From the IMG/VR virus record IMGVR_UViG_3300026518_000008, positions 29,164-93,163 of that record: a stretch of 64,000 bases of DNA; one strand, given 5' to 3'. Shown one piece after another: positions 6,352-14,731 of this stretch; position 1 is the stretch's first letter; every line of letters begins with the position of its first letter. The translations under genes and the position numbers were made by a program. This stretch comes from a virus. The notes beneath the pieces are model-generated. The model did no database searches. It had not been told where the DNA came from and was given only the letters and a program-made list of their open reading frames with translations.

Positions 6352-6981
6352 ATGGCAACTAGAAAATCAAATAAAATAACACAAGTACAAAAGGCTGCGA
6401 ATAGTATAATAGAGTCTCGTAACAAATTCTTACAGACTAATCCATCGGCAATCAATTACAAACTTCGTACTGAGTCTATAGCTAAACTCAAAGAAATCAT
6501 TATGTCAGTTACAGAAATTGCAAACATGGACCAAAGTAAAATCGCTGGTCGTATCACAGCTGCATCATCAGCTCGTAATGAATATGGTCGCGTATCAGGT
6601 TTGATGAACTTGCTTGCAACAATCATCAATTGGCCTTCAGATAGTCGCAAACCAGACGGATTAAACGAAACTCGTCAAGAAATTCTAGATTCACTTGGAA
6701 TGGATTTCACTATTTTCGAGGACTTGAAATCTGCGAAGGGATACCATACTTTCACTACAGACGAGCACTCTATTGAGCCAGGAATAGAACCAGCATTCGA
6801 AGAGTACAATATGCTAGTAGAACTACTTGCTTCTGAACTTGGATTATCGGTAGTAGATGTCAATCTTGACGAAGATAAATGGCACAGAGATGAGGTAAAG
6901 GCTATTGAGTCAGCTCAGTCAGAACTTGATGCTATCACTGCAGAACTTGAGTTACATCAACAACTACATGGAGCAGCATAG
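6352..6981 (+). CDS. Hypothetical early protein, 209 aa
   Basis: Start after AAGGAAAACACA. Basic N terminus (M-A-T-R-K-S-N-K), then helical segments and an acidic C-terminal helix (E-S-A-Q-S-E-L-D-A-I-T-A-E-L-E-L). Codon use with many CGT and AAC codons suggests high expression. No family recognised. It lies just ahead of the RNA polymerase gene and is separated from it by a terminator-like hairpin, so it may be an abundant early protein, perhaps DNA-associated given the basic start. Confidence 0.65.
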   Translation: MATRKSNKITQVQKAANSIIESRNKFLQTNPSAINYKLRTESIAKLKEIIMSVTEIANMDQSKIAGRITAASSARNEYGRVSGLMNLLATIINWPSDSRKPDGLNETRQEILDSLGMDFTIFEDLKSAKGYHTFTTDEHSIEPGIEPAFEEYNMLVELLASELGLSVVDVNLDEDKWHRDEVKAIESAQSELDAITAELELHQQLHGAA

Positions 6982-6995
6982 CTATTCACCACTAC

Positions 6996-7046
6996 AGAAC
7001 CAGAGATAGATTGGACTATTTCCAGTCTTTTCTCTCTGGTTCTTTT
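6996..7046 (+). terminator. Terminator built from two inverted copies of the dispersed motif
   Basis: AGAACCAGAGA (6996-7006) pairs perfectly over 11 bp with TCTCTGGTTCT (7033-7043), with an inner TGGA/TCCA stem, then TTTT. Two opposite copies of the genome-wide CAGAACCAG element therefore form the stem. Confidence 0.65.
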
Positions 7047-7067
7047 GTAACACACTAAGGAGAAAAC

Positions 7068-8897
7068 ATGTTAAAATATATATTAGACAAAGCTCTATCA
7101 GAGTATGTCAAATCATTCATAAGTTGGGGCTCAGATACTACAGAGTCCTTCATTTCATCACTTGACAGATCACTTATATCTGGAGGTACTATATCCACAG
7201 TTCACATGGCTCAGGAACACGACCCAATCATTGTTAAAGATATTACTTATGCATTATCAGATATTGGATTTATCAAATCTTCAGTTCTATCAAAATATGC
7301 ATCAGTAGAGCTTATTGAGTCTAAATTATATGAATATGAATCAAAGTCGGAGATAGACTCGTATAAAGTTCATGAAAGATTCAAGTCTATGATATTGCGT
7401 AGAGATATTGAGCATTATCCAGCTACATTAGTCAGATCCAACGGAGTTATTAAGGAAACTGGACTATCTAGATTAGGCTTTGCTAAAGTAGCGAAGAATG
7501 ACTTTCAATTTGATACCATCAAATTATCAGAGTATAGAGAGCCAATTGTTCAAACTATAGTTAAATCTATACAGAAATCCGTAGAGAAGGGCAATATCAC
7601 AGATAAATTCTTTCTCAACGAGGCTAACTATCAAGTCATAGCAGAACTTGCAGTTGATTACTATATTGCAGATCCATCTCAACGATTCAATCTTGAACAG
7701 AACATCTCAGATAGTCGTGGCAGAGCTACATTTAAGGCTTTGAAACGCATCGGGAATCCTATTCAATTCAAAGATTTCAGAGCATTGCTTATAGTTCCAG
7801 AGCCAACAGTTATCAATGTATTCAGTAGAGATAAACTCAATGACATCTACTATTTTATAGCAGAACTCATTGGAACAGATGCTGATACTGTAGATGGCAA
7901 GTATATAGCAGGTAGAATGGCTTATGAGGCACGATCTCTACCTCAGATAGATCTTACTATGGAACATGACCGTACAGAGCTTCATGAGCTTATATGGCTT
8001 GAGCGTATTTATGACAAACTTGACGAATTAGACATTCAGCGTAGAATATTTTGGGATATACCACTAGAGGTAGACGCTTCTATGTCTATTAATCAGTATG
8101 TAGGAGCACTTACCAATGACGCTAGATTGTTATCTCGTACGAATGTTATCGGAGATACACTTACGGATCCATGGTATATAGAAGGAGTCAAACGCCTTCA
8201 TGGCAAATTTGTTGGAACTCCGGTGTTCTATGGATCATCTCAGGCAGCTACTACTTTGCTTAGAGCAAATGGAGTGACTCCAGACATGGATGAAGTTAGA
8301 GCTATCAATCAGGAATTCCGCAACGGAGCATTCGCGGTTACTAAAGCATTTAAAGATTGCGTCATAGACGGATATTCAAACCATGCACCAGCTATACAGG
8401 TACAAATTGCAGACGACACATTTAATGTTGAATGCAACAAATTTAAAGTAGCTGGATCAACTAGAATATTTACTACGGCATGGGACTCAGACTTGAAGAG
8501 AATCCGCACAGCGGTCACTCATGAACCTATACGCATTCCAGATTACGACAGATTCAAATTGTTTTGGGCTACATGTTTGATTCACAACCTTGATTCACAG
8601 GATTCTAATGCCATTGCACTTGAGATATCTACAGAGTTAGTTGATCATGAGAGTTTATCCAATTGGATTATTACTATACATGACGCAGCTTTAACATTGC
8701 CTGGGACATGTAGAGTTGTTCGTAACAAATATGCAAAACGACTTAAACGAGTCAATACAAACAGAGATGAGATCATATCTAACTTTAGAGCATCTATAGG
8801 TGCAACTAGTATGAAATCAGATGTATCATTTATGAAATTACATAGAATGGTAGAGCAAGCAGATGATGTAGAATTCAACGCATCGGCTATGAAATAA
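7068..8897 (+). CDS. T7-family single-subunit RNA polymerase
   Basis: DNA-dependent RNA polymerase expected to transcribe phage genes. All three palm/finger motifs are present. Motif A: D336-A-S with downstream S340, Q343, A347, D351 and N359, aligning residue by residue with the T7 motif around D537. Motif B: R376-x3-K380-x7-Y388-G389. Motif C: H538-D539-A. At 609 aa it is much shorter than T7 RNAP (883 aa); the reduced N-terminal part (about 1-230) resembles N4-type polymerases, though N4 splits the enzyme into two proteins and here it is one chain. Start after TAAGGAGAAAAC. Followed at 10 bases by a small conserved gene and a terminator. Phage promoters for it are not identified. Confidence 0.85.
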   Translation: MLKYILDKALSEYVKSFISWGSDTTESFISSLDRSLISGGTISTVHMAQEHDPIIVKDITYALSDIGFIKSSVLSKYASVELIESKLYEYESKSEIDSYKVHERFKSMILRRDIEHYPATLVRSNGVIKETGLSRLGFAKVAKNDFQFDTIKLSEYREPIVQTIVKSIQKSVEKGNITDKFFLNEANYQVIAELAVDYYIADPSQRFNLEQNISDSRGRATFKALKRIGNPIQFKDFRALLIVPEPTVINVFSRDKLNDIYYFIAELIGTDADTVDGKYIAGRMAYEARSLPQIDLTMEHDRTELHELIWLERIYDKLDELDIQRRIFWDIPLEVDASMSINQYVGALTNDARLLSRTNVIGDTLTDPWYIEGVKRLHGKFVGTPVFYGSSQAATTLLRANGVTPDMDEVRAINQEFRNGAFAVTKAFKDCVIDGYSNHAPAIQVQIADDTFNVECNKFKVAGSTRIFTTAWDSDLKRIRTAVTHEPIRIPDYDRFKLFWATCLIHNLDSQDSNAIALEISTELVDHESLSNWIITIHDAALTLPGTCRVVRNKYAKRLKRVNTNRDEIISNFRASIGATSMKSDVSFMKLHRMVEQADDVEFNASAMK

Positions 8898-8906
8898 GGA
8901 GCAAAC

Positions 8907-9218
8907 ATGCAAATCATTAATTTATGTCCACATACCATCAACGAGACTACTACTGGACGATCTTTCCCACCATCTGGACAGATTGCGAGAGTAAATGCAG
9001 TACAGAGTGAGGTATGTAAACGAAATGGTATACCTGTATACCATACCACATTTGGAGAGATAGCTGGACTTCCAGATAAACAGCCAGATACATTTTACAT
9101 TGTATCTGCTATAGTGCTAAATGCCACAGACAGAACAGATGTCATGGCACCAGGGAATATTCGTAGAGACGAGGATAAACAACCTATAGGTTGTCAAGGA
9201 TTCCGTTTAAATCAGTAG
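8907..9218 (+). CDS. Conserved phage protein of unknown function, 103 aa
   Basis: Belongs to a widely spread small phage/plasmid family marked by an N-L-C-P-H start, P-P-S-G and A-R-V, a central Y-I-V-S-A strand and the end R-D-E-x-x-x-P-I-G-C-x-G-F, all visible here. No enzymatic role is known to me. Start after AAGGAGCAAAC, 10 bases behind the RNA polymerase gene, so co-transcribed with it. A terminator follows at 9232. Confidence 0.75.
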   Translation: MQIINLCPHTINETTTGRSFPPSGQIARVNAVQSEVCKRNGIPVYHTTFGEIAGLPDKQPDTFYIVSAIVLNATDRTDVMAPGNIRRDEDKQPIGCQGFRLNQ

Positions 9219-9231
9219 ACATATCATAGCA

Positions 9232-9260
9232 TGAGCCTTCGGGCTTTTGCTTTTTTTTTC
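9232..9260 (+). terminator. Rho-independent terminator
   Basis: AGCC-TTCG-GGCT tetraloop hairpin followed by TTTGCTTTTTTTTT. It closes the RNA polymerase transcription unit. Confidence 0.85.
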
Positions 9261-9340
9261 TTCTCACAGGAGGGATAGAGAATTTATTTCTATTTTTTTT
9301 TCTTAACAGAGAGATAGAATATATTTTATGGAGGTATATC

Positions 9341-9793
9341 ATGTGGTATCAGAAATTATGGATAGCTATACCAATTACTATTGTTATTGCTTTTTTTTTC
9401 TCACTTATTCCTATTGCTATATGGCTTGGTATTTTTTTACTTTTTTATTTTTTTTTTACTAGAAATAATGATAAAAATAGAACAACAGATGAACTCAGAG
9501 AGAAATATAGACAGAATGCGTATGATACAGATAGTTACATTGACTATTCTAGAGTACCATATCAGTATTATGAGGCCTATAAAGATTACCTCAGAACCAG
9601 GGAGTGGCGTTCGCTTAGATTAGAAGTTTTAAACAGAGATTCTTTCAGTTGTGTTAAATGTGGAACAGAAGCTATAGATACTCCATTGCATGTTCACCAT
9701 ATACATTACAGAGGAATAGAGACGATGACATTTACACCAGATCAGCTAATTACCATTTGCCCATCTTGTCACAAATTAGAGCATCAGCATTAG
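9341..9793 (+). CDS. Membrane-anchored HNH endonuclease, 150 aa
   Basis: The N terminus (about residues 7-39) is two closely spaced hydrophobic segments with a run of Phe and Leu, so the protein should sit in the inner membrane. The C-terminal half is an HNH nuclease: C-V-K-C near residue 106, L-H-V-H-H-I-H-Y near 120 with the catalytic His, then C-P-S-C-H-K as the second zinc pair. Preceding W-R-S-L-R-L-E-V-L-N-R-D is typical of HNH domains. A membrane-bound nuclease in a phage could act on incoming DNA (superinfection exclusion) or host DNA; this is inference. The CAGAACCAG copy at about 9593 is read as L-R-T-R. Confidence 0.75.
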   Translation: MWYQKLWIAIPITIVIAFFFSLIPIAIWLGIFLLFYFFFTRNNDKNRTTDELREKYRQNAYDTDSYIDYSRVPYQYYEAYKDYLRTREWRSLRLEVLNRDSFSCVKCGTEAIDTPLHVHHIHYRGIETMTFTPDQLITICPSCHKLEHQH

Positions 9794-9872
9794 ATATCAT
9801 TTGTAGTACATTTAACGTACACATAGGATATAGTTTTTAACATACAATACCTTACATGATTAGGAGTTTTTT

Positions 9873-10052
9873 ATGGCTATTTTATCAGTTCAAAGAAAGA
9901 TTATAAAATTGTACTTTAAGGGTACCAGATTAATCAATATTGCAAGCATAGTTGGGCTTAGATTTGATGAGGTAGTAGATTGTATTGATGCATATCTTTT
10001 ACAGTCAGCTAAATATAATCAACATTATATTCCAAAGGAAAATAGACAATGA
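9873..10052 (+). CDS. Small HTH-like protein, 59 aa
   Basis: ATG at 9873 follows TTAGGAGTTTTTT. The segment I-I-K-L-Y-F-K-G-T-R-L-I-N-I-A-S-I-V-G-L looks like a helix-turn-helix. The stop overlaps the next gene by four bases (ATGA). Function unassigned. Confidence 0.6.
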   Translation: MAILSVQRKIIKLYFKGTRLINIASIVGLRFDEVVDCIDAYLLQSAKYNQHYIPKENRQ

Positions 10053-10231
10053 GCTATATATCTAGAGAGTATGTGCCATCAGCTAGGCAGATGTTTGTTT
10101 TGAACCGTGGTTCTTATATATCTTCTTTAGGAACTACACGGCAACCACTTACTATTAGTAGGGCTATCACATTGCTACGTAAACTTGAGATTGCATACAT
10201 AGAGAACACACTTGGATTGAGGACAGATTAG
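10049..10231 (+). CDS. Hypothetical protein, 60 aa
   Basis: Overlaps the preceding gene by ATGA and directly abuts the next one, so it belongs to the 9873-12167 operon. Mixed basic protein (I-S-R-A-I-T-L-L-R-K-L-E-I) without a recognised motif. Confidence 0.5.
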   Translation: MSYISREYVPSARQMFVLNRGSYISSLGTTRQPLTISRAITLLRKLEIAYIENTLGLRTD

Positions 10232-10774
10232 ATGAAATTAACATATAGAGATATGAATCAACTTAGAATAGGAGATATAGTTCAATATATAAATCCTACT
10301 CCAGATGGACCGAATACAGCAGGATTTAAACAAGGAGAGATATATATAGCAGACATTACTCTAAATTATTTCAATGATATAAAGCATATACATATATATG
10401 TTGATCGAGAGAGTAGCATCAATGCTCCAGCGACTAACTTTAGACTTCTCCAGACATATCCTGGTAGCTCAGCAGAGGTGGGAGATCTGTGCATATATAT
10501 GCGACGAGGAAATGGCCGTATTAAATATGGAGAACTATTTATAGTAACACATTTATTCCCAAGAAGTACTGGACATGACGTTGGATATGAACAGGGATTT
10601 TCTTGTGATATATCGTCATGTAGAGTTGTTTGCAGAGCAGCAGATATTGGTGCTACAAGATTAGATAACAACACCACAGAACCAGAGGGAGACGATACTA
10701 TATCTGATGCAGAGACTACACGAGTTACACATCTAACTCATAGAAACATAGGTACTATGTTTTACAAATCTTAG
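10232..10774 (+). CDS. Protein with two copies of a phage beta-barrel-like repeat
   Basis: 180 aa. Two copies of a domain with the pattern G-D-x-V/C-x-Y, then G-E-I-Y-I-A or G-E-L-F-I-V, then a closing N-F-R-L-L or C-R-V-V (about residues 9-72 and 78-135). The 11018 protein has two similar copies and the 14732 protein has one at its N terminus. The C-terminal end I-G-T-M-F-Y-K-S resembles E-S-I-F-Y-K-G of the 11018 protein, supporting paralogy. The fold suggests an SH3-like small barrel; target unknown. Confidence 0.65.
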   Translation: MKLTYRDMNQLRIGDIVQYINPTPDGPNTAGFKQGEIYIADITLNYFNDIKHIHIYVDRESSINAPATNFRLLQTYPGSSAEVGDLCIYMRRGNGRIKYGELFIVTHLFPRSTGHDVGYEQGFSCDISSCRVVCRAADIGATRLDNNTTEPEGDDTISDAETTRVTHLTHRNIGTMFYKS

Positions 10775-10786
10775 AGGAGATTATTT

Positions 10787-11005
10787 ATGTTAGATTATTC
10801 ACAGAGACTTGATCTCATACAACATATGACACATGAGGAGTTACAGGCGTTTGCAGTTACATTATCTTTATCAGATATTAATGGTGACTGGAAGCAGAAA
10901 TTTGAGTCAGCTATTGATAGCAGATTTACTAAGTTGTCACGCATTCATCCATTTAACGCAGAGCATGCAGAGATATCAGCTGGTGAATTTGAATCATCAT
11001 TTTAA
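10787..11005 (+). CDS. Hypothetical protein, 72 aa
   Basis: Start after AGAGGAGATTATTT. Helical N-terminal half and a polar C terminus ending E-S-S-F. Not recognised. It lies between the two repeat-domain paralogues in one operon. Confidence 0.6.
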   Translation: MLDYSQRLDLIQHMTHEELQAFAVTLSLSDINGDWKQKFESAIDSRFTKLSRIHPFNAEHAEISAGEFESSF

Positions 11006-11017
11006 AGGATAATTACT

Positions 11018-11815
11018 ATGAATAAACCAGTTGCAATATATAAACGCAGTGGAGAACCATGGACAGAGATAGAGGCAGAGATTGTTACCAGAAAATATGG
11101 CAGTAATGGTCAGATAGAAATCAGAGATTGGGGGCATATAGATCCAGAAGAAAAATACATGTATGTAGATGAAGATGGATTAATTGCATCATGGGATTAT
11201 ACTAACAATATAACTACAGAGGAATATGATATTAAATCTTTTGAGGATGAGTTGCATCTCCCTGGTTCTGAGACAGCTAGCAATTATGTTACATCAGAAA
11301 TTATTGACGCAAGGGATATCCCAGAGCATTCAGTGGTTTTATGCAATGAAAACAATTCTAATCAATTCATCTCAGGTAGACTTTATGTTACTAGAAATTC
11401 TACATCAAAAGATATAGTGAGGATTGAACTTGATAGTATTGGAGCTTATCTAAATGGATGGGGTCTCAACAAATTTAGACTTGTTAAGACTAGACCAAGT
11501 GATACTATATCGTCTGGAGATAGAGTTATATGCAAGAGAAATATTGGTTCGTTACGATATGGAGATATATTTACAGTAATGTCTGTTTCTGATACAGATT
11601 GCATACATCCTTTCGCAGCAGAGTGCAATTTCAGCAATTATTCACCAAACAGTAGCGAAAGTTGGCATGTAAATAATTTTAGAGCTTTAGTGTATACTGA
11701 CGATACAGTAGAGCATATAGGACAAAATTCAGATATAGACACAGAATATATTCCACCTGTGAAACCACTATATAAATTACAGAAAAGACGAGAGTCTATA
11801 TTCTATAAAGGATAA
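11018..11815 (+). CDS. Repeat-domain paralogue with extra N-terminal part, 265 aa
   Basis: The N-terminal region (about 1-75) is unique; two repeat domains follow, with S-V-V-L-C ... G-R-L-Y-V-T ... K-F-R-L-V and G-D-R-V-I-C ... Y-G-D-I-F-T-V ... N-F-R-A-L. It shares the domain and the C-terminal F-Y-K ending with the 10232 protein. Start after AAAGGATAATTACT. No catalytic motif is seen, so a binding role is likelier than an enzyme. Confidence 0.65.
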   Translation: MNKPVAIYKRSGEPWTEIEAEIVTRKYGSNGQIEIRDWGHIDPEEKYMYVDEDGLIASWDYTNNITTEEYDIKSFEDELHLPGSETASNYVTSEIIDARDIPEHSVVLCNENNSNQFISGRLYVTRNSTSKDIVRIELDSIGAYLNGWGLNKFRLVKTRPSDTISSGDRVICKRNIGSLRYGDIFTVMSVSDTDCIHPFAAECNFSNYSPNSSESWHVNNFRALVYTDDTVEHIGQNSDIDTEYIPPVKPLYKLQKRRESIFYKG

Positions 11816-11818
11816 AAT

Positions 11819-11998
11819 ATGCAACACTTAGCTACAATTACATCCATTTCAGACAAAACAGTAACACTTATATATCATTACGGAGGACTTGACTATACAG
11901 TTATGACTCCCAGATTTTTCTGGAAGAAGTCTTCATTAAGTGTTGGCGAGGAACTTGAACTTTTCATTGGAATGCCAAATCAATTTACGAAAGGATAG
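11819..11998 (+). CDS. Small hypothetical protein, 59 aa
   Basis: Begins four bases after the previous stop. Short beta strands (A-T-I-T-S-I, V-T-L-I-Y-H-Y) and an acidic turn. Not recognised. Its stop TAG lies five bases before the next start, with AAAGGATAG as that gene's ribosome site. Confidence 0.5.
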   Translation: MQHLATITSISDKTVTLIYHYGGLDYTVMTPRFFWKKSSLSVGEELELFIGMPNQFTKG

Positions 11999-12002
11999 CA
12001 TT

Positions 12003-12167
12003 ATGAATTCACAAATTTCAAACCTCAGATCAGCTTTACTATGTATTGGATATACTTCCAGACAGGTAGATTTAATTGCTAGAGGAGTGAGGGTTTCTAC
12101 TCTCAGTACAGGAATTGACAAGCCAGAGGATGGACAGTATTTATCTATCTCAGAACCAGAGTCGTAG
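12003..12167 (+). CDS. Small HTH-like protein, 54 aa
   Basis: ATG at 12003 after AAAGGATAGCATT. L-C-I-G-Y-T-S-R-Q-V-D-L-I-A-R-G-V-R-V-S looks like a helix-turn-helix. The C-terminal S-I-S-E-P-E-S is written by a CAGAACCAG copy. Possible small transcription regulator; unconfirmed. Confidence 0.5.
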   Translation: MNSQISNLRSALLCIGYTSRQVDLIARGVRVSTLSTGIDKPEDGQYLSISEPES

Positions 12168-12209
12168 GACTACCTACTCACATATAACATTATTATACAG
12201 GACATTATT

Positions 12210-12353
12210 ATGACACGCAATTCATTATTTACATTAGCAGGACTATCTACAGTTATGGGATCAGTTGGAGACATACTTATGCCTTCGAATTCTCCACTCA
12301 CACAGGATTCAGCTTCAGCTCTATCAGAGTCACAGCAGAGACATCTTGACTAG
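12210..12353 (+). CDS. Small protein, 47 aa
   Basis: ATG at 12210 after CAGGACATTATT. The hydrophobic N-terminal part (L-F-T-L-A-G-L-S-T-V-M-G-S-V-G) could be a membrane or signal segment, followed by a polar Ser/Gln-rich tail. Not recognised. Confidence 0.45.
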   Translation: MTRNSLFTLAGLSTVMGSVGDILMPSNSPLTQDSASALSESQQRHLD

Positions 12354-12380
12354 GTCAATGCTTCTCGTTCACAGAGACAG

Positions 12381-12515
12381 ATGAGACTCGATAGAGGACA
12401 TCATACAATTGCTATTGGAGAACGACGCTTGTTTCGCAACAAACAAAGAGCATTCAAAGCTTCGAATCGTTATTGTAATAACATTGGATCAGATGGCAGT
12501 ATCGTTTATACTTAG
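12381..12515 (+). CDS. Small basic protein, 44 aa, doubtful
   Basis: Frame from ATG 12381 with AGAGACAG upstream. Basic (R-R-L-F-R-N-K-Q-R-A-F-K). Supported only by position and composition. Confidence 0.3.
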   Translation: MRLDRGHHTIAIGERRLFRNKQRAFKASNRYCNNIGSDGSIVYT

Positions 12516-12534
12516 ATATTATTGCAGTGCAAAA

Positions 12535-12753
12535 CATCACCGGACTAGAGTGATGGTGTCTTTTTATGACGTCCTTTTAACTCATCACAGGAGCTATGTT
12601 CCTACATAGTACACACATAGTTCACTACTCCAGAGTTGTTAGATGTTTAGTTGAATGGATGGCCTGAATCACCCAGCTGCAGCCAAACTCGTTTAATTCC
12701 CAGATTAATTATGATCTGGGGACTTTATACATAAATTCGGTTATTTATGTATC
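12535..12753. other. Non-coding region with three hairpins
   Basis: CATCAC/GTGATG hairpin near 12538-12558 followed by GTGTCTTTTT, a likely terminator. Then CCCAGAT/ATCTGGG at about 12697-12720, and ATACATAAA/TTTATGTAT at about 12728-12753. The tandem hairpins separate the 9.3-12.5 kb operon from the next unit and may include a processed leader. Confidence 0.5.
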
Positions 12754-12814
12754 TGATCATATATTGGAGCTATCTTTGCAGATGGTTCTCATATATTATT
12801 ACAGGAGATTTATT

Positions 12815-13069
12815 ATGAATATTTATTTATGCTCACAGGATGAGAATTGTGATTATGATACTTACGACAGCTTTGTTTGTTATGCAGAAACAGAGGAGGA
12901 AGCCCGGAACCTATATCCTACTAGTCCTGATTACAATACAGAGCCAGAGTGGGATAAAATACCTTATCACTGGGCATCGACACCAGATAATGTTACAGTG
13001 AAATTATTTGGCACAGCACTCCCTGGTTCTGAAGCAGGAGTTATATGTTCATCATTTAACGCAGGGTAG
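12815..13069 (+). CDS. Conserved phage hypothetical protein, 84 aa
   Basis: Start at 12815 after CAGGAGATTTATT. The N-terminal pattern I-Y-L-C-S-Q-D-E-N and the end G-V-I-C-S-S-F-N-A-G match a small phage family that I recognise from other tailed phages but for which no function is known. The central A-E-T-E-E-E-A-R-N is a helix. A CTGGTTCTG copy codes P-G-S-E. Confidence 0.7.
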   Translation: MNIYLCSQDENCDYDTYDSFVCYAETEEEARNLYPTSPDYNTEPEWDKIPYHWASTPDNVTVKLFGTALPGSEAGVICSSFNAG

Positions 13070-13124
13070 CTACCATGCCTTTGATTTTGAACGAGAATAT
13101 TATACTTATATAAAGGAGAAACAT

Positions 13125-13238
13125 ATGACAGATACAATTGAAATCGTAGTTATGATAGGAGTTCTTGGTAACTTCATAGTTCAAATATATGACATAATTT
13201 GGTGCAGACATCACGATTGCGGAAGCAAAAACGATTAA
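13125..13238 (+). CDS. Membrane peptide, 37 aa
   Basis: ATG at 13125 after AAAGGAGAAACAT. Residues 6-24 (E-I-V-V-M-I-G-V-L-G-N-F-I-V-Q-I-Y-D-I) are hydrophobic; the tail has W-C-R-H-H-D-C-G with two Cys and two His. Unknown. Confidence 0.5.
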   Translation: MTDTIEIVVMIGVLGNFIVQIYDIIWCRHHDCGSKND

Positions 13239-13314
13239 TTATGATATAGTACAAATTAGATTTATTTAAGGAATTATTATAGAGAACATAATAACTGAAA
13301 ATGAAAATACATTT

Positions 13315-13635
13315 GTGTTAGTAGAAGAATTTGCAAAACGAGAGAAACAAGTATATCCTTCATCAGTAACATATAGAACATACGATAAATACCAGTGCAC
13401 AAATTTCGGAAACGAAACTTTTATACGAAGAGATATAAAAGGAAAAAGAAAACACTGTAGGTGTCAAAATACATTTACAGGAAACGAAAGATTATATTTC
13501 ATATGGAGAAGTATGATGCAGAGATGCGAAAATGAAAAACATCAATCATATGAAAACTATGGAGGAAGAGGTATTTCAGTAGATGAAGATAGCTGGAAAA
13601 ACTTTAAAATCTTTAAAAAATGGTCACTAAAATAG
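13315..13635 (+). CDS. AP2/HNH-associated homing-endonuclease-like protein, 106 aa
   Basis: The C-terminal half has the phage module R-L-Y-x-I-W-R-S-M-M-Q-R-C ... Y-x-N-Y-G-G-R-G-I-S-V ... W-x-x-F-x-x-F-x-x-W, found in many free-standing phage HNH/AP2 endonuclease-like genes. It stops just after that module, so it may be truncated. GTG at 13315 is the first standard start, but the only good ribosome site (AAGGA, 13269) fits ATA at 13279, in frame, where neighbouring genes have ATG; the start codon may have mutated. Codon use (AAA, GAA, CAA) differs from flanking genes and marks the beginning of an imported island. Confidence 0.55.
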   Translation: MLVEEFAKREKQVYPSSVTYRTYDKYQCTNFGNETFIRRDIKGKRKHCRCQNTFTGNERLYFIWRSMMQRCENEKHQSYENYGGRGISVDEDSWKNFKIFKKWSLK

Positions 13636-13661
13636 AAACAACAAACAATAGGTAATATGAC

Positions 13662-13733
13662 ATGGCAAATCTATATATTATCAATCAGTTTACTGTTTTA
13701 TTTATATTCATTGTAGCTGTTACAAGTATTTGA
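13662..13733 (+). CDS. Possible membrane peptide, 23 aa
   Basis: ATG at 13662 after ATAGGTAATATGAC. Hydrophobic segment F-T-V-L-F-I-F-I-V-A-V-T. Short and weakly supported. Confidence 0.25.
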   Translation: MANLYIINQFTVLFIFIVAVTSI

Positions 13734-13806
13734 ATATATATTAATCATTATATAGATGTTCTAATATATAAAATCGTTAGAAAGACAATTAAAAAGGACA
13801 ATAACT

Positions 13807-14646
13807 ATGAAGCAAATAGTAATAGATGAAAATTACGAAGGTGTAATATATAAGGGACATTGGTTTGAATTTGATGGAGATTTAATAATTGATGGTAATG
13901 TGATAATAAAAATAAATCTTCAAATAAATGGTAATCAAACAATAAATGGTAATCAGACAGTACATGGTAATCAAACGATTAAAGGCAACCAAACTATTAA
14001 GGGAAACCAAATAGTAAATGGTGATCAAACGGTTGAAAAAACTCAAGCAGTTAGAGGTAATCAAACGGTAAACGGAAATCAAATAGTTTATGGCTATCAA
14101 ACAGTTGATGGCTATCAAATAATTCGAGGTTATCAAACAGTTAAAAGTAACCAAATAATTAAAGGGTACCAAACAGTTAGTAATGATCAAATAGTAAACG
14201 ATAGTCAAAGGGTTGAAAGAATCCAAATAGTAAATGGTAACCAAATAGTAAATGGTTATCAGACAGTTGGATTAAATCAAACAGTTCGAGGCAACCAAAC
14301 AGTTGAGAGAGATCAAATAGTTAGAGGTCATCAATTCGTAACTGGTTACCAAATAGTAGACGGTAGTCAAATAGTTATAGGTGATCAAGTAGTAAATGGT
14401 GAAATGAAAATTTTAGGTATTAAAACTGCATTCTCTTTATCGTTAATGCAAGACAAATATCAACTACACTTTATGAGTAATTTAATAAAAATTGGTTGTA
14501 AAGAACAATCACCAAAAGAATGGGAAAATTTTACAGATGAAGATATAGCAATAATGGATGAGGGTGCTTTAGATTGGTGGAAAAAATGGAAAACATTTGT
14601 ATTAGTTACTCATAAAGAGTTAGTTAATGTATATAAGACTAAGTAG
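13807..14646 (+). CDS. Hexapeptide-repeat beta-helix protein, 279 aa
   Basis: Residues about 28-200 are roughly 29 tandem hexapeptides of the form (N/K/R)-G-(N/Y/D)-Q-(T/I)-(V/I), for example N-G-N-Q-T-V. A six-residue period with one aliphatic position is the signature of a left-handed beta-helix, though here the polar positions are unusually uniform. A non-repetitive C-terminal part (about 201-279) with W-E-N-F, E-D-I-A-I and W-W-K-K-W may cap it. The coding DNA is equally repetitive (GGTAATCAAAC), which invites expansion by recombination. Gln is CAA and Glu GAA, unlike most window genes, so transfer is likely. A host-surface or structural role is a guess. Confidence 0.7.
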   Translation: MKQIVIDENYEGVIYKGHWFEFDGDLIIDGNVIIKINLQINGNQTINGNQTVHGNQTIKGNQTIKGNQIVNGDQTVEKTQAVRGNQTVNGNQIVYGYQTVDGYQIIRGYQTVKSNQIIKGYQTVSNDQIVNDSQRVERIQIVNGNQIVNGYQTVGLNQTVRGNQTVERDQIVRGHQFVTGYQIVDGSQIVIGDQVVNGEMKILGIKTAFSLSLMQDKYQLHFMSNLIKIGCKEQSPKEWENFTDEDIAIMDEGALDWWKKWKTFVLVTHKELVNVYKTK

Positions 14647-14731
14647 ACTAGATGATTAGAAATACTATATGTATTTTATATGCATATAATAACGACAATG
14701 AACAATGGTTATATTGAAAAGGAGATACAAA

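Noticed and set aside
13920-14400. CRISPR-like array from the regular repeats
   Set aside because: The repeats are 18 bp, in frame, without spacers, and encode a six-residue protein repeat.
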